The position numbers and the translations under genes are program-made. Positions 8,993-17,277 of a DNA stretch of 64,000 nt are shown one piece after another. The stretch spans positions 496,001 through 560,000 of the forward strand of contig JAEWHC010000005.1 of NCBI GenBank assembly GCA_023387985.1, written 5' to 3'. Position 1 is the first letter of the stretch, and every line of letters begins with the position of its first letter. The stretch is from Bacteroidota bacterium. GTDB lineage: Bacteria > Bacteroidota > Bacteroidia > Chitinophagales > Chitinophagaceae. The notes under the pieces were generated by a model. That model made no database searches, had not been told where the DNA came from, and saw only the letters and a program-made list of their open reading frames with translations.

Positions 8993-9028
8993 AAAGGAAG
9001 CATCGAAATACTCGTTGCTTCCTTTTTT
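8993..9028 (+). terminator. Rho-independent terminator after the FMN reductase
   Basis: Stem AAAGGAAGCA (8993-9002) pairs with TGCTTCCTTT (9016-9025) across a 13-base loop, followed by T residues to 9028. It closes the marR-pirin-reductase unit. Confidence 0.85.
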
Positions 9029-9067
9029 AGTTAGTCGGCCTGGTGACAGGCCTCAGTTGGAATGTAT

Positions 9068-9075
9068 TATTTTTG
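9068..9075 (+). promoter_or_regulatory. -7 promoter element (TATTTTTG)
   Basis: Exact TAnnTTTG match, 41 bases before the esterase ATG at 9117. No -33 element is evident. Confidence 0.4.
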
Positions 9076-9116
9076 GTAAAATGAGTCCTTCTTTATTTTA
9101 GAAAAAATTATACTGT

Positions 9117-10037
9117 ATGACCACCCGACCGGTGCTGCTGGTCTTACTGGCGATGGCCATAGCCATCAATGCAACAGCGCAAATGCAAGTACCATTATAC
9201 GATAGCACCATTCCCGGCGGACGCCAAACCCAAATGAAGGAAACATTCCTGAAAAGCGACGATGGCATACCATTGGTAAAAAACATTGCGAATCCCAGCA
9301 TGTTTTTATTCCTGCCCGAAACCATGGAACCCGTGCCTTGTGTTCTTATTTTTGCCGGAGGTGGATATGAGGTCCAGGCATTCGAACATGAAGGCAACGA
9401 AGTAGCCAGGAGGCTGAATGCCGAAGGAATAGCTGCCGCGGTTATCCGCTACAGTCTGCCGGCCGATGGCTTAATTGAGAATAAATCCATTGGACCATTG
9501 CAGGATGCTCAGCAGGCGATTTTAACCATTCGTGAAAATGCCGCGGCATGGAATATCATGCCGCACAAGACCGGTTTGCTCGGTTTCTCTGCCGGCGGAC
9601 ACCTCGCTGCAACTGCTGGCACCCACTTTCAAAACCCCGTAATAAAGCATGGCCACGGTAATGAAAAGGTACATCACAGCCTGCGGCCCGATTTCATGGT
9701 ATTGATATACCCGGTGATCAGCATGACGGACAGTCTCACCCACCTGGGAAGCCGCCGCAACCTACTGGGCCAGGCGCCCGGTGAAGAACTGATCAATTTT
9801 TTCAGCAATGAATTGCATGTTGATGGGCAAACACCTCCCACCTTTCGGGTTCATGCCAAAGACGACCCTGCTGTACCGGTAGCCAATAGCCTGAATTTTG
9901 CTTCCAAACTAAAAGCGCATAATATTCCATATGAGCTGTTCCTGTACGAAAAAGGCGGCCATGGATTTGGCCTGGTAAATAAGTTGGATAACCGCGACTG
10001 GTTGCGGCCGGCAATTGATTGGATCAGGAATTTGTGA
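9117..10037 (+). CDS. Secreted alpha/beta hydrolase (acetyl-xylan-esterase-like)
   Basis: 306 residues with an N-terminal signal peptide (LVLLAMAIAINATAQ). The catalytic triad can be read: nucleophile serine in GFSAGG near residue 158, aspartate in HAKDDPAVPV near 247, histidine in GGHGFG near 281. The oxyanion region FAGGGYE precedes the nucleophile. The layout matches the BD-FAE / lipase-like esterases that Bacteroidota use to remove acyl groups from polysaccharides. No polysaccharide-utilisation genes adjoin it, so the substrate is open. It has its own -7 promoter element and a terminator upstream, so it is probably monocistronic. Confidence 0.85.
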   Translation: MTTRPVLLVLLAMAIAINATAQMQVPLYDSTIPGGRQTQMKETFLKSDDGIPLVKNIANPSMFLFLPETMEPVPCVLIFAGGGYEVQAFEHEGNEVARRLNAEGIAAAVIRYSLPADGLIENKSIGPLQDAQQAILTIRENAAAWNIMPHKTGLLGFSAGGHLAATAGTHFQNPVIKHGHGNEKVHHSLRPDFMVLIYPVISMTDSLTHLGSRRNLLGQAPGEELINFFSNELHVDGQTPPTFRVHAKDDPAVPVANSLNFASKLKAHNIPYELFLYEKGGHGFGLVNKLDNRDWLRPAIDWIRNL

Positions 10038-10081
10038 ATTTACCAACCTTGATTTAATTTACTGTAACCACCCATAACACC

Positions 10082-10089
10082 TAATTTTG
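10082..10089 (+). promoter_or_regulatory. -7 promoter element (TAATTTTG)
   Basis: Exact TAnnTTTG match, 22 bases before the ATG at 10112. A start point near 10095 would leave a very short leader that contains the mini-ORF at 10101-10115. Confidence 0.4.
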
Positions 10090-10111
10090 CGCTTTCCCCC
10101 ATGGTTGACCA

Positions 10112-11959
10112 ATGAGTGACGCAATAAAACATGAATGTGGCCTGGCTCTTATTCGTTTGCGCAAGCCCTTTTCCTATTACCTGCAGAAGTACGGAACCGT
10201 GATGTACGGCCTCAATAAGCTTTACCTGCTGATGGAAAAGCAACATAACCGCGGACAGGACGGGGCGGGCATCGCAACCGTAAAATTGCATGCACAACCT
10301 GGTTATCCATTTCTGCAACGCGCAAGAAGCATTGCCAATCAACCGATCGCTGAACTGTTTCAGAAGATCGGCAACGAATTGAAAGAATTGGAGATCTATC
10401 AACCGGATATGCTTAAGCACCCGGGACTTGCCAAGGGGCACATGTCCTTTTTGGGTGAGTTGATGCTGGGACATTTGCGTTATGGCACACAAGGCTACAA
10501 TGATGTGGCCTATTGCCATCCATTCATTAAGCGTAACATTAAACCTGCACGTAATCTTGCCCTAGCCGGTAATTTCAACCTGATCAATACCGAAGATCTT
10601 TTTTCCCTGGTGCACATTCAGCCAAGCGATTTTCAAAAAAAGAGCGATCTCGCCGCAATGATGGAGGTGATCCATCATTTCCTGAAAATTGAAGATGAAA
10701 AAAATGAAGAAAACCCCGACATCAAAACGGTCTTGCAGCAATCAGCGCAGTTGTTTGACGGCGCCTATCATGTTGGGGGTTTGCTGGGCAATGGAGGTGC
10801 ATTTTCCCTGCGCGATCCGCATGGCATACGTCCTGCCTATTATTATGTGGATGATGATGTAATTGTAGCGGCAAGTGAAAGAGCGGCTATCCGCACTACA
10901 TTCAATATCGGGGAAAACGAAGTAAAAGAACTGATGCCCGGCCAGGCCCTGATCATTGAGGAAAGCGCCAAATACCGCATTGAACAAATAATGGAGCCGC
11001 AGCAACGGCGCGCCTGCAGCTTTGAGCGCATTTATTTCAGCCGCGGCAACGACGAAAAAATCTACCGCGAACGGATTACCCTTGGTCACCGCCTGAGCAG
11101 GCCTGTGCTTGAAGCCATTGATTATGATCTGCGCAATACTATTTTTTCATATATCCCCAACACCGCCGAAGTGGCTTATATCGGACTGATTAAAGGCATG
11201 GAAGAATACCTCAACCAGATTAAGGTGCAGCGTATCCTGGCCTGGGGCAATGAAGTGGATGAGGTTCGTCTCAGCGAAATGATCAACCGGACCATCCGGC
11301 AGGAAAAGATCGCAATTAAAGACGTGAAAATGCGCACCTTTATTACCGAAGATGCAAGCCGTGCCGACATGGTGCAACACGTTTATGACATTACATACGG
11401 TACGGTTCGGCCCTGGCAAGACCGGTTGGTGGTGATTGATGACAGCATCGTTCGCGGGACAACCTTGCGTGACAGCATCATTCGGATGCTCAGCAGGTTG
11501 CGGCCCACCAAGATTATTGTGGTCTCCTCGGCGCCGCAAATCCGCTATCCGGATTGCTATGGCATTGACATGAGTAAACTCGGCGATTTTATTGCTTTCC
11601 AGGCAGCGCTGGCGTTGCTGAAAGAAAGAGATCAGCGCGCATTGCTTACCGACATCTACCGCGAATGCAAAGAACTGCAACGCGCAAACACGTTACATAC
11701 TGTAAACCTCGTTCGAAAAGTATATGAGCCGTTTACGGTTCAGGAGTTGAGTGACAAAATCGCTCAATTGGTTTCACCACCAAATCTCGATATTCCGGTG
11801 CAGGTGATCTATCAGAGCATTGAAGATTTGCACGCAAGCTGCCCGACCAATACCGGCGATTGGTACTTTACCGGCAACTACCCAACGCCCGGCGGCAACC
11901 GGGTTTGCAACCGCGCTTTCATGAATTTTATGGAAGGAAAGAATGACCGGGGGTATTAG
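10112..11959 (+). CDS. Amidophosphoribosyltransferase (long PurF-like form)
   Basis: 615 residues, longer than standard PurF (about 470-510). The N-terminal class II glutamine amidotransferase domain has its nucleophile cysteine at position 9 (HECG), after a short propeptide, with HNRGQDGAGIA and LGHLRYGTQG following. The phosphoribosyltransferase domain carries the canonical PRPP loop VVIDDSIVRGTT near residue 445. The reaction would be PRPP plus glutamine to phosphoribosylamine, the first committed purine step. Extra length lies in an insertion around 60-120 and in a C-terminal tail. It could be the housekeeping enzyme or a second copy with another role; the rest of the genome would decide. 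A four-codon ORF (10101-10115) overlaps the start codon. Confidence 0.85.
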   Translation: MSDAIKHECGLALIRLRKPFSYYLQKYGTVMYGLNKLYLLMEKQHNRGQDGAGIATVKLHAQPGYPFLQRARSIANQPIAELFQKIGNELKELEIYQPDMLKHPGLAKGHMSFLGELMLGHLRYGTQGYNDVAYCHPFIKRNIKPARNLALAGNFNLINTEDLFSLVHIQPSDFQKKSDLAAMMEVIHHFLKIEDEKNEENPDIKTVLQQSAQLFDGAYHVGGLLGNGGAFSLRDPHGIRPAYYYVDDDVIVAASERAAIRTTFNIGENEVKELMPGQALIIEESAKYRIEQIMEPQQRRACSFERIYFSRGNDEKIYRERITLGHRLSRPVLEAIDYDLRNTIFSYIPNTAEVAYIGLIKGMEEYLNQIKVQRILAWGNEVDEVRLSEMINRTIRQEKIAIKDVKMRTFITEDASRADMVQHVYDITYGTVRPWQDRLVVIDDSIVRGTTLRDSIIRMLSRLRPTKIIVVSSAPQIRYPDCYGIDMSKLGDFIAFQAALALLKERDQRALLTDIYRECKELQRANTLHTVNLVRKVYEPFTVQELSDKIAQLVSPPNLDIPVQVIYQSIEDLHASCPTNTGDWYFTGNYPTPGGNRVCNRAFMNFMEGKNDRGY

Positions 11960-11967
11960 GGTAGTGT

Positions 11968-12026
11968 AAAGGGAAAGGGAAAGGAAGAGGGAAAGGGAAA
12001 GGTAGAGGAAGAGGAAAAGGAAAAGG
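11968..12026 (+). repeat. Polypurine tract with GGGAAA/GAGGAA units
   Basis: About 59 bases consisting only of A and G on this strand except one T at 12003. It is built from irregular GGGAAA, GGAAGA and GGAAAA units. It lies 8 bases after the PurF-like stop and just before the DUF488 gene. It is a low-complexity sequence that may vary in length. Confidence 0.85.
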
Positions 12027-12044
12027 CAGGTTAGATCGTGGATT

Positions 12045-12602
12045 TTGCATCATTTTTGTTTACAGACCTGGGTTATCAGCAAGCAAAGCACCATCTGGAC
12101 CATAGGCCATTCCAATCATCCTATTGAGGAATTCCTGGGCATGCTGCAGACATTTGACATTGAGTGGCTGGCGGATATACGCAGGTTTCCGGGTTCAAGA
12201 AAATATCCCCAGTTCAACTCGGCTGAAATCCAAAAATCGGTTGAAGAAATGGGCATTGGGTACACCCACATCGAACGGCTTGGCGGAAGGAGAAAGGTCA
12301 AAAAAGATTCGAAAAATACCCGTTGGCGGCTGGATTCTTTTCGCGGCTATGCCGATTACATGGAAACGGAGGATTTTGTGAGCGGCATGAACGCCTTGAT
12401 CACCTTGGCTAAGGAAAAACGCGTGGCTTTTATGTGTTCGGAAGCGGTTTGGTGGAGCTGCCACCGGTCACTGGTTTCCGATTGGTTGAAATCCAAAGGA
12501 TGGGAAGTACTGCACATTATGACGGCCCGCAAAACCCAGGAGCACCCTTATACAAAAGCAGCAATGATCAGGAACGGGGAGTTGATTTATTCAAACGGAT
12601 AA
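12045..12602 (+). CDS. DUF488 family protein
   Basis: About 185 residues. IWTIGHSNHPIEEFL near the N-terminus and VAFMCSEAVWWSCHRSLVSDW near 127-147 are the two conserved blocks of DUF488, a family of small proteins of unknown function. No ATG occurs between the upstream stop at 12003 and the conserved N-terminal block, so a non-ATG start is required. TTG 12045 is the best candidate and adds about 15 residues before the domain. A polypurine tract lies immediately upstream and nothing identifies a promoter. It is convergent with the aminotransferase gene. Confidence 0.8.
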   Translation: MHHFCLQTWVISKQSTIWTIGHSNHPIEEFLGMLQTFDIEWLADIRRFPGSRKYPQFNSAEIQKSVEEMGIGYTHIERLGGRRKVKKDSKNTRWRLDSFRGYADYMETEDFVSGMNALITLAKEKRVAFMCSEAVWWSCHRSLVSDWLKSKGWEVLHIMTARKTQEHPYTKAAMIRNGELIYSNG

Positions 12603-12681
12603 ATTGCACTTACCATAGAAACCGGACTTCGGAAAGCTCCTTTTCTAATGGATGTACCCCCTGGTGGTGGAGTAAGGAGTT

Positions 12682-13944
12682 TCAGGTCAACCCATTCAAC
12701 GCCTCTCTCAGCTTTTCAAACATGGGTTGAATATCTTCTTCTTTGCAGGTGCCCACACTCAGGCGATACCAGTTGCTGCTGTGGTCGTTGCCAAAGGCAT
12801 AAAAGGGAACAATCGCAAGCCCGGCTTTTTCCAGCAGGTAATTTGTTACCTCTTCCTGGGTTTTGAGTATTGTGCCGTCAGCAGAGCTGCGACCTGCAAG
12901 GTCAAACTGGATGGTGAGGTAAATGGCTGCCTGCGGCGCGATACATTCAACCGGAAAGCCTTCGGTTTTGAGTTGCTGAAAGCCTTTATGGATTTCCTGT
13001 AATCGATAAAGAATCTTTTGGCGAAATCCATCGAGGTAATTGTCCACAGCGATTTTATTTTTAAGGAAATGCGCTACGCCTTTTTGTTCCGGCATTGGCG
13101 CCCATGCGCCCATATGGGTGATAATGGCTTTCATTTTGGCGATCACCATGGCCGGTCCTGCACCCCATCCCACACGAATTCCGGTGGAAGCAAAAGCTTT
13201 GCTTGCACCATCCACAAAAATGCAATAGTCTTTCATGGCTGGCACAAGTTTTACCGGGTTGCTTTGTTCGGCTTCTTCAAAATTGAGCGTCCAGTACATC
13301 TGGTCAAACAACAGGTAGAGTTTTTTCTCCCCTTCCCCGCGCCGGCTGTTTTCTTCCACAACCAGTTCGCAAATCCGCTTCAGTTCCGGGTCACTCAGCG
13401 TAGTGCCCGTTGGGTTTTGCGGCGTGCAAAGGCAAAGCAGTGCCGCACCTTTTAAATGCGGCTCAATGGATGCTGCCGTTGGCATGAATGCATTTTCTGC
13501 AGTGGCCGGAATTACACAATGTTCGCCCTGGTGGATATTGGTATAATGGTTATTGTTCCAGCTTGGAACAGCATAAACCACTTTATCTCCCGGGTCAACA
13601 AGGGTGTGAAAAGTGGCATAGATCAGCGGCCTTCCTCCTGAAGCGATCTGTATTTCATTCAATCCATAGTCAATACCCAGTTTTTCCGCATAAAATGCCG
13701 CCACGGCCTCACGCAGGTCAACTTCACCTTCAGCAAGCGGGTAAGTAGTAAAGCCATCTTTATATGCCTGGATGATATAATCTTCAAGCACAGCGGGTAT
13801 TGGAAAAACAGACGAATTAAAATCTCCGATGGTGAAGTTGTATATTTTATCGCCGAGCCGAATCCGTTCGCGGATAGCATTACCGAGTTTTACAATTTCG
13901 CTGCCCTGCATATTTTCGGCCGCCTTACTGAGTTTGATATTCAT
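12682..13944 (-). CDS. Class I/II pyridoxal-phosphate aminotransferase
   Basis: A 420-residue fold-type I aminotransferase. GDFNSSVFPIP and ASGGRPLIYATF mark the substrate and PLP phosphate regions, TPQNPTGTTLSD is the conserved NPTG loop, and the Schiff-base lysine is in DGASKAFASTGIRVGWG near residue 245. RLSVGT near the C-terminus carries the carboxylate-binding arginine. It is related to aspartate and aromatic aminotransferases, but the exact amino acid cannot be read from sequence. ATG 13944 is preceded by a near-consensus -7 element (TACCTTTA, 13968-13975). It is convergent with the DUF488 gene and stands alone. Confidence 0.88.
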   Translation of the reverse strand: MNIKLSKAAENMQGSEIVKLGNAIRERIRLGDKIYNFTIGDFNSSVFPIPAVLEDYIIQAYKDGFTTYPLAEGEVDLREAVAAFYAEKLGIDYGLNEIQIASGGRPLIYATFHTLVDPGDKVVYAVPSWNNNHYTNIHQGEHCVIPATAENAFMPTAASIEPHLKGAALLCLCTPQNPTGTTLSDPELKRICELVVEENSRRGEGEKKLYLLFDQMYWTLNFEEAEQSNPVKLVPAMKDYCIFVDGASKAFASTGIRVGWGAGPAMVIAKMKAIITHMGAWAPMPEQKGVAHFLKNKIAVDNYLDGFRQKILYRLQEIHKGFQQLKTEGFPVECIAPQAAIYLTIQFDLAGRSSADGTILKTQEEVTNYLLEKAGLAIVPFYAFGNDHSSNWYRLSVGTCKEEDIQPMFEKLREALNGLT

Positions 13945-14139
13945 AGGGAACGTTGTCGTTTGAGCCTGTAAAGGTAAACAAAAAAGGAGCCCGGGGATAA
14001 TTCACCGGCTTATATCCCCTGCCTCATTGTGCATGGCTAATGCAGTTTAAACCGGCCAACCCCCGCAAGCCTATTGAAGGCTAAAAATCATTGTCTTACT
14101 TTCTGAAAATAAAACTTGCATTTTTACCACGAAAGATGC

Positions 14140-14170
14140 AAAAAAAGCTTCAACCCATTCAGGTTGAAGC
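14140..14170 (-). terminator. Rho-independent terminator of the alcohol dehydrogenase
   Basis: On the minus strand, a perfect 9-bp stem GCTTCAACC/GGTTGAAGC with a 6-base loop is followed by seven T residues. It sits 40 bases after the dehydrogenase stop codon. Confidence 0.85.
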
Positions 14171-14209
14171 CAATTTATATGTAAACATGAAAACAGTTTC
14201 CAGATTTCG

Positions 14210-15250
14210 CTATGCGCTCAGGATCACCTTCATCGCTTTTTCTTTTGCTGCATTTCCAAACACTTCATAAGCTTCCATAATGTCATCCAGCTTAAAGCGG
14301 TGCGTAATCAGTTGTTCGGGTTTTAATTTTTTACTTTCAACAGTTTTCAGCAACATGGCTGTGGTATTGGTATTAACCAACCCTGTTGTCAGGGTAATGT
14401 TTTTGATCCACAGGTCCTGTATTTCGAGGCTTACTGCTTTTCCATGCACGCCTACGTTGGCCACATGTCCACCCGGTCTGATGATCTTCTGGCAAATATC
14501 AAACGTTGCAGGAATGCCTACCGCTTCAATGGCCACATCCACACCATCTTTTGTATTGTCTTTCACCCATTGCTGTACATCGGTTTTTGTTGGGTTCAAT
14601 ACTTCGTTGGCTCCAAATTTCCTGGCTACCTCCAGGCGGTTTTCATCCATATCCACCATCACCAGTTTGGCAGGGGAATAGAATTGCGCGGTCAGCAAAA
14701 CAGCCATGCCTACAGGGCCGGCTCCTACGATTACCACGGTATCACCGGGCTTTACGGAACCATATTCCACACCAATCTCAAAACCGGTGGGCAGGATGTC
14801 GCTCAACATCACCAGGGCCTCCTCATCGGCATTTGCCGGAACGGGATACAGGCTGTTGTCCGCATGCGGGATGAGGGTGTATTCGGCCTGTGTGCCATTG
14901 ATGAGGTGGCCTAATATCCAACCGCCATCTTCGCAGTGGGAGTACAATTGTTTTTTGCAATATTCGCATTTGCCACAAGAGGTAATGCAGGAGATCAATA
15001 CCTTATCCCCTTTCTTGAAATTTTGAACGGCTTCGCCTACTTCTTCCACTATGCCCACACCTTCATGACCCAGAATGCGGCCCTCTGTTACAGCGGGTAC
15101 ATCGCCTTTCATGATATGTAAATCGGTACCACAAATTGTTGTTTTCACGATCTTTACAATAGCGTCGGTTGGTTGAAGAATCTTTGGCATTGCTGCTTCT
15201 TCCCAGGCTTTATTGCCTGGGCCATGATAAACCAGGGCTTTCATAGTCAT
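14210..15250 (-). CDS. Zinc-dependent alcohol dehydrogenase
   Basis: About 346 residues of the medium-chain dehydrogenase family. Catalytic zinc ligands are in ICGTDLH (near 40) and GHEGVG (near 62). The structural zinc site is CGKCEYCKKQLYSHC (near 92-106), and the NAD(P)-binding Rossmann loop is VGAGPVG (near 171), followed by VDMDENRLEVARKFGA. This is a soluble enzyme interconverting an alcohol and an aldehyde or ketone; the substrate is not readable. ATG at 15250 and 15244 are both possible (an in-frame TTG lies at 15268). It is followed by a strong terminator. The GNAT gene lies 181 bases upstream on the same strand. Confidence 0.92.
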   Translation of the reverse strand: MTMKALVYHGPGNKAWEEAAMPKILQPTDAIVKIVKTTICGTDLHIMKGDVPAVTEGRILGHEGVGIVEEVGEAVQNFKKGDKVLISCITSCGKCEYCKKQLYSHCEDGGWILGHLINGTQAEYTLIPHADNSLYPVPANADEEALVMLSDILPTGFEIGVEYGSVKPGDTVVIVGAGPVGMAVLLTAQFYSPAKLVMVDMDENRLEVARKFGANEVLNPTKTDVQQWVKDNTKDGVDVAIEAVGIPATFDICQKIIRPGGHVANVGVHGKAVSLEIQDLWIKNITLTTGLVNTNTTAMLLKTVESKKLKPEQLITHRFKLDDIMEAYEVFGNAAKEKAMKVILSA

Positions 15251-15431
15251 ATATTTTTTAGTGAACAATTACGTATTGCTGTGAAGTTAACGGGTGAGCA
15301 AATTTTGAAATATGATATAGGTCAGGGTTTGTTACAGTGGGCAGTGAAACCTCCACTGGGCAGCAAAAGACCAGGCTCTGCAATTTTGAAGCAGACTTTG
15401 AATTAGATTAAAATGAGGTTTAGTTCCAGTC

Positions 15432-15881
15432 TCAGAACTCCAAACTCCCATTCACCCATTCCCCATCAAAAGCAGCGTTGTATTTACGGTAAAAATTCAG
15501 TGCAGGTTCATTCCAATCCAATACCTGCCAGCTCATGCGTTTGAAGCCTTTTTCTTTGGCTATTTCAATGAGTTTATCAAAGAGAAGTTTGCCTATGCCT
15601 TTGCCGCGCATGGCTTCGGTAACGATAATGTCTTCGAGGTACATGGTCTGCCCCTTCCAGGTGCTGTATCGGATGTACCAAAGGGCGAAACCCACCACTT
15701 CGCCATATACCTCGGCGCAATATGCCCACCACACCGGGTTTTGGCCAAAGCCGGATTCTGCAAAATGTTCCAGGGTAACGGTTACCGCATCGGGTGCTTT
15801 TTCGTAAACAGCAAGTTCTTTCACCAGTTCAAGCAACCGCAGGCAGTCTTGCTTTTCTGCAGGTCTGATATTTATTTTCAT
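15432..15881 (-). CDS. GNAT family N-acetyltransferase
   Basis: 149 residues from ATG 15881; longer readings upstream add non-conserved sequence. The acetyl-CoA-binding motif A is complete: MYLEDIIVTEAMRGKGIGKLL, with the R-G-K-G-I-G pyrophosphate loop near residue 105. The following KLIEIAKEKGFKRMSWQVLDWNEPALNFY matches the B motif. The LEDIIV form resembles the spermidine/spermine (diamine) acetyltransferase branch of the superfamily, but substrate assignment is only a suggestion. It lies between a Cys/Met PLP enzyme (87 bases upstream) and the alcohol dehydrogenase on the same strand. Confidence 0.88.
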   Translation of the reverse strand: MKINIRPAEKQDCLRLLELVKELAVYEKAPDAVTVTLEHFAESGFGQNPVWWAYCAEVYGEVVGFALWYIRYSTWKGQTMYLEDIIVTEAMRGKGIGKLLFDKLIEIAKEKGFKRMSWQVLDWNEPALNFYRKYNAAFDGEWVNGSLEF

Positions 15882-15968
15882 GTTCGTTATTCCGGAAACC
15901 AGCCCCTCTCTTGTCACGCCAAGCGCAAAGCAACCCGGGCGAGGAGTGGAGTTGGGTGAGGTATTCAA

Positions 15969-17198
15969 TTACGTTTTTTCCAAAGCCTGGTCTAAATCCT
16001 CCAAAATGTCTTCAATGTTTTCAATTCCAATGCTCATGCGAATGAGTCCATCGGAAATGCCATATGCGTGGCGTTCTTCGGGTTTTAGTCCGGCATGACT
16101 CATGCTTGCGGGATGGCTGAGCAAGGTATCGAGTGTCCCGAGCGAAACAGCGCGGGTGCACATTTGCAGGGCATCAATAAATTTCTTGCCGGCTTCCAAT
16201 CCGCCTTTCAGTTCAAAGCTCATCATTGGGCCGGGGTGCCGCATCTGTTTCTGGCTTACTGCATAATCGGGATGATCTTCGAGCCCGTTGTAATTCACCC
16301 TCGATACCTTATGATGGAAATTCAAAAATTTGGCGGTTTCGAATGCATTGTAACAATGCCGCTGCATGCGGATCTCTAACGTTTTCATGCCCTGGGTAAG
16401 CAGAAAAGCATCAAATGGATTGGCATTTCCGCCAAGCAGCGCGTACCATTTCCAGGCCTTGGTTTTCATGAATTCAATATCCCGGCCAACAAGTGCGCCA
16501 CCAATGGCGGTTCCGTGGCCGTTCAAAAACTTGGTGGTGGAATGGACCACAAAATCTACCCCAAACCGGAAAGGCTGTTGCAGGTATGGCGTAGCAAAAG
16601 TGTTGTCAACCGACACGATTGCACCATAACGCTTTGCGATTGCTGCCAGGCCGGCAATATCAAAACATTGAATGGTGGGATTGGCGGGTGTTTCAATATG
16701 GAGGAGGCTGATCTTATTTTCACGAAAAACTTCTTCAGCGATATTAAGATCGTGCAGGTTGGCGATCAGGGTTTGAATACCTGCATCCGCCATTACTTTA
16801 TGAAACAATTCATGGGTGCCGCCATAAAGCGAAGGATGGCTCAATAAGGTATCTCCACTTCGGAGGTTGCTGAAGAAACAGGTGCTGAGGGCTGCCTGAC
16901 CGCTTGCATGCAGCAGGGTTTTCAGTTGCATTGGCCCGCCATCATCCCCCTGCAGTTCAAAGGCTTCAAGGCTGCTGATCTTGGCTTCCGCCTCCCGGAA
17001 ACTCGGGTTACCCCAACGGCTGTAGATTTGCTGTTTCTCCTTGCCGGCAAAGCGGTCCATGCCTTCTTCCGCGGTATCAAAACTAAATGTGGACGTGGCA
17101 AATATCGGGTTGAGATGGGCGCTTAGCGGTGGATCGGTTTCTTTGCTGTGAATGGCTGTACTGCTCCATCCTTTCAGCGCTATTTTAGATTCTGACAT
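15969..17198 (-). CDS. Cys/Met metabolism PLP-dependent enzyme (trans-sulfuration family)
   Basis: 409 residues. Family signatures are YSRWGNPSFREAE, the stacking tyrosine in HPSLYGGTHELF, IETPANPTIQCFD, VDNTFATPYLQ and the PLP lysine in STTKFLNGHG near residue 218. The C-terminus has SLGTLDTLLSHPASMSHA and RMSIGIEN, the substrate-carboxylate region. Candidate activities are cystathionine gamma-lyase/synthase, methionine gamma-lyase or O-acetylhomoserine sulfhydrylase. It differs clearly from the family member at 495-1766, so the two probably divide the trans-sulfuration work. A perfect 14-bp palindrome (17255-17268) lies in the short divergent spacer shared with the DinB-like gene. Confidence 0.87.
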   Translation of the reverse strand: MSESKIALKGWSSTAIHSKETDPPLSAHLNPIFATSTFSFDTAEEGMDRFAGKEKQQIYSRWGNPSFREAEAKISSLEAFELQGDDGGPMQLKTLLHASGQAALSTCFFSNLRSGDTLLSHPSLYGGTHELFHKVMADAGIQTLIANLHDLNIAEEVFRENKISLLHIETPANPTIQCFDIAGLAAIAKRYGAIVSVDNTFATPYLQQPFRFGVDFVVHSTTKFLNGHGTAIGGALVGRDIEFMKTKAWKWYALLGGNANPFDAFLLTQGMKTLEIRMQRHCYNAFETAKFLNFHHKVSRVNYNGLEDHPDYAVSQKQMRHPGPMMSFELKGGLEAGKKFIDALQMCTRAVSLGTLDTLLSHPASMSHAGLKPEERHAYGISDGLIRMSIGIENIEDILEDLDQALEKT

Positions 17199-17254
17199 AA
17201 TTTAATTTTTAATGCAGGCACACCGTGCCGGTAAATATCAAAATATTTTCTAGG

Positions 17255-17268
17255 TTTATGATCATAAA
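17255..17268. promoter_or_regulatory. Perfect 14-bp palindrome in a divergent spacer
   Basis: TTTATGATCATAAA is self-complementary. It lies 57 bases from the PLP-enzyme start (minus strand) and 9 bases before the DinB-like start (plus strand). Candidate operator; no binding protein is identified. Confidence 0.4.
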
Positions 17269-17277
17269 TCCGGAATT

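Noticed and set aside
14444..14914. 156-codon open frame opposite the alcohol dehydrogenase
   Set aside because: Antisense to a complete enzyme gene; Cys/His pattern is only the complement of the dehydrogenase codons.
15334..15364. CAGTGG/CCACTG inverted and direct repeat upstream of the alcohol dehydrogenase
   Set aside because: Short and imperfect, about 100 bases from the start; nothing ties it to regulation.
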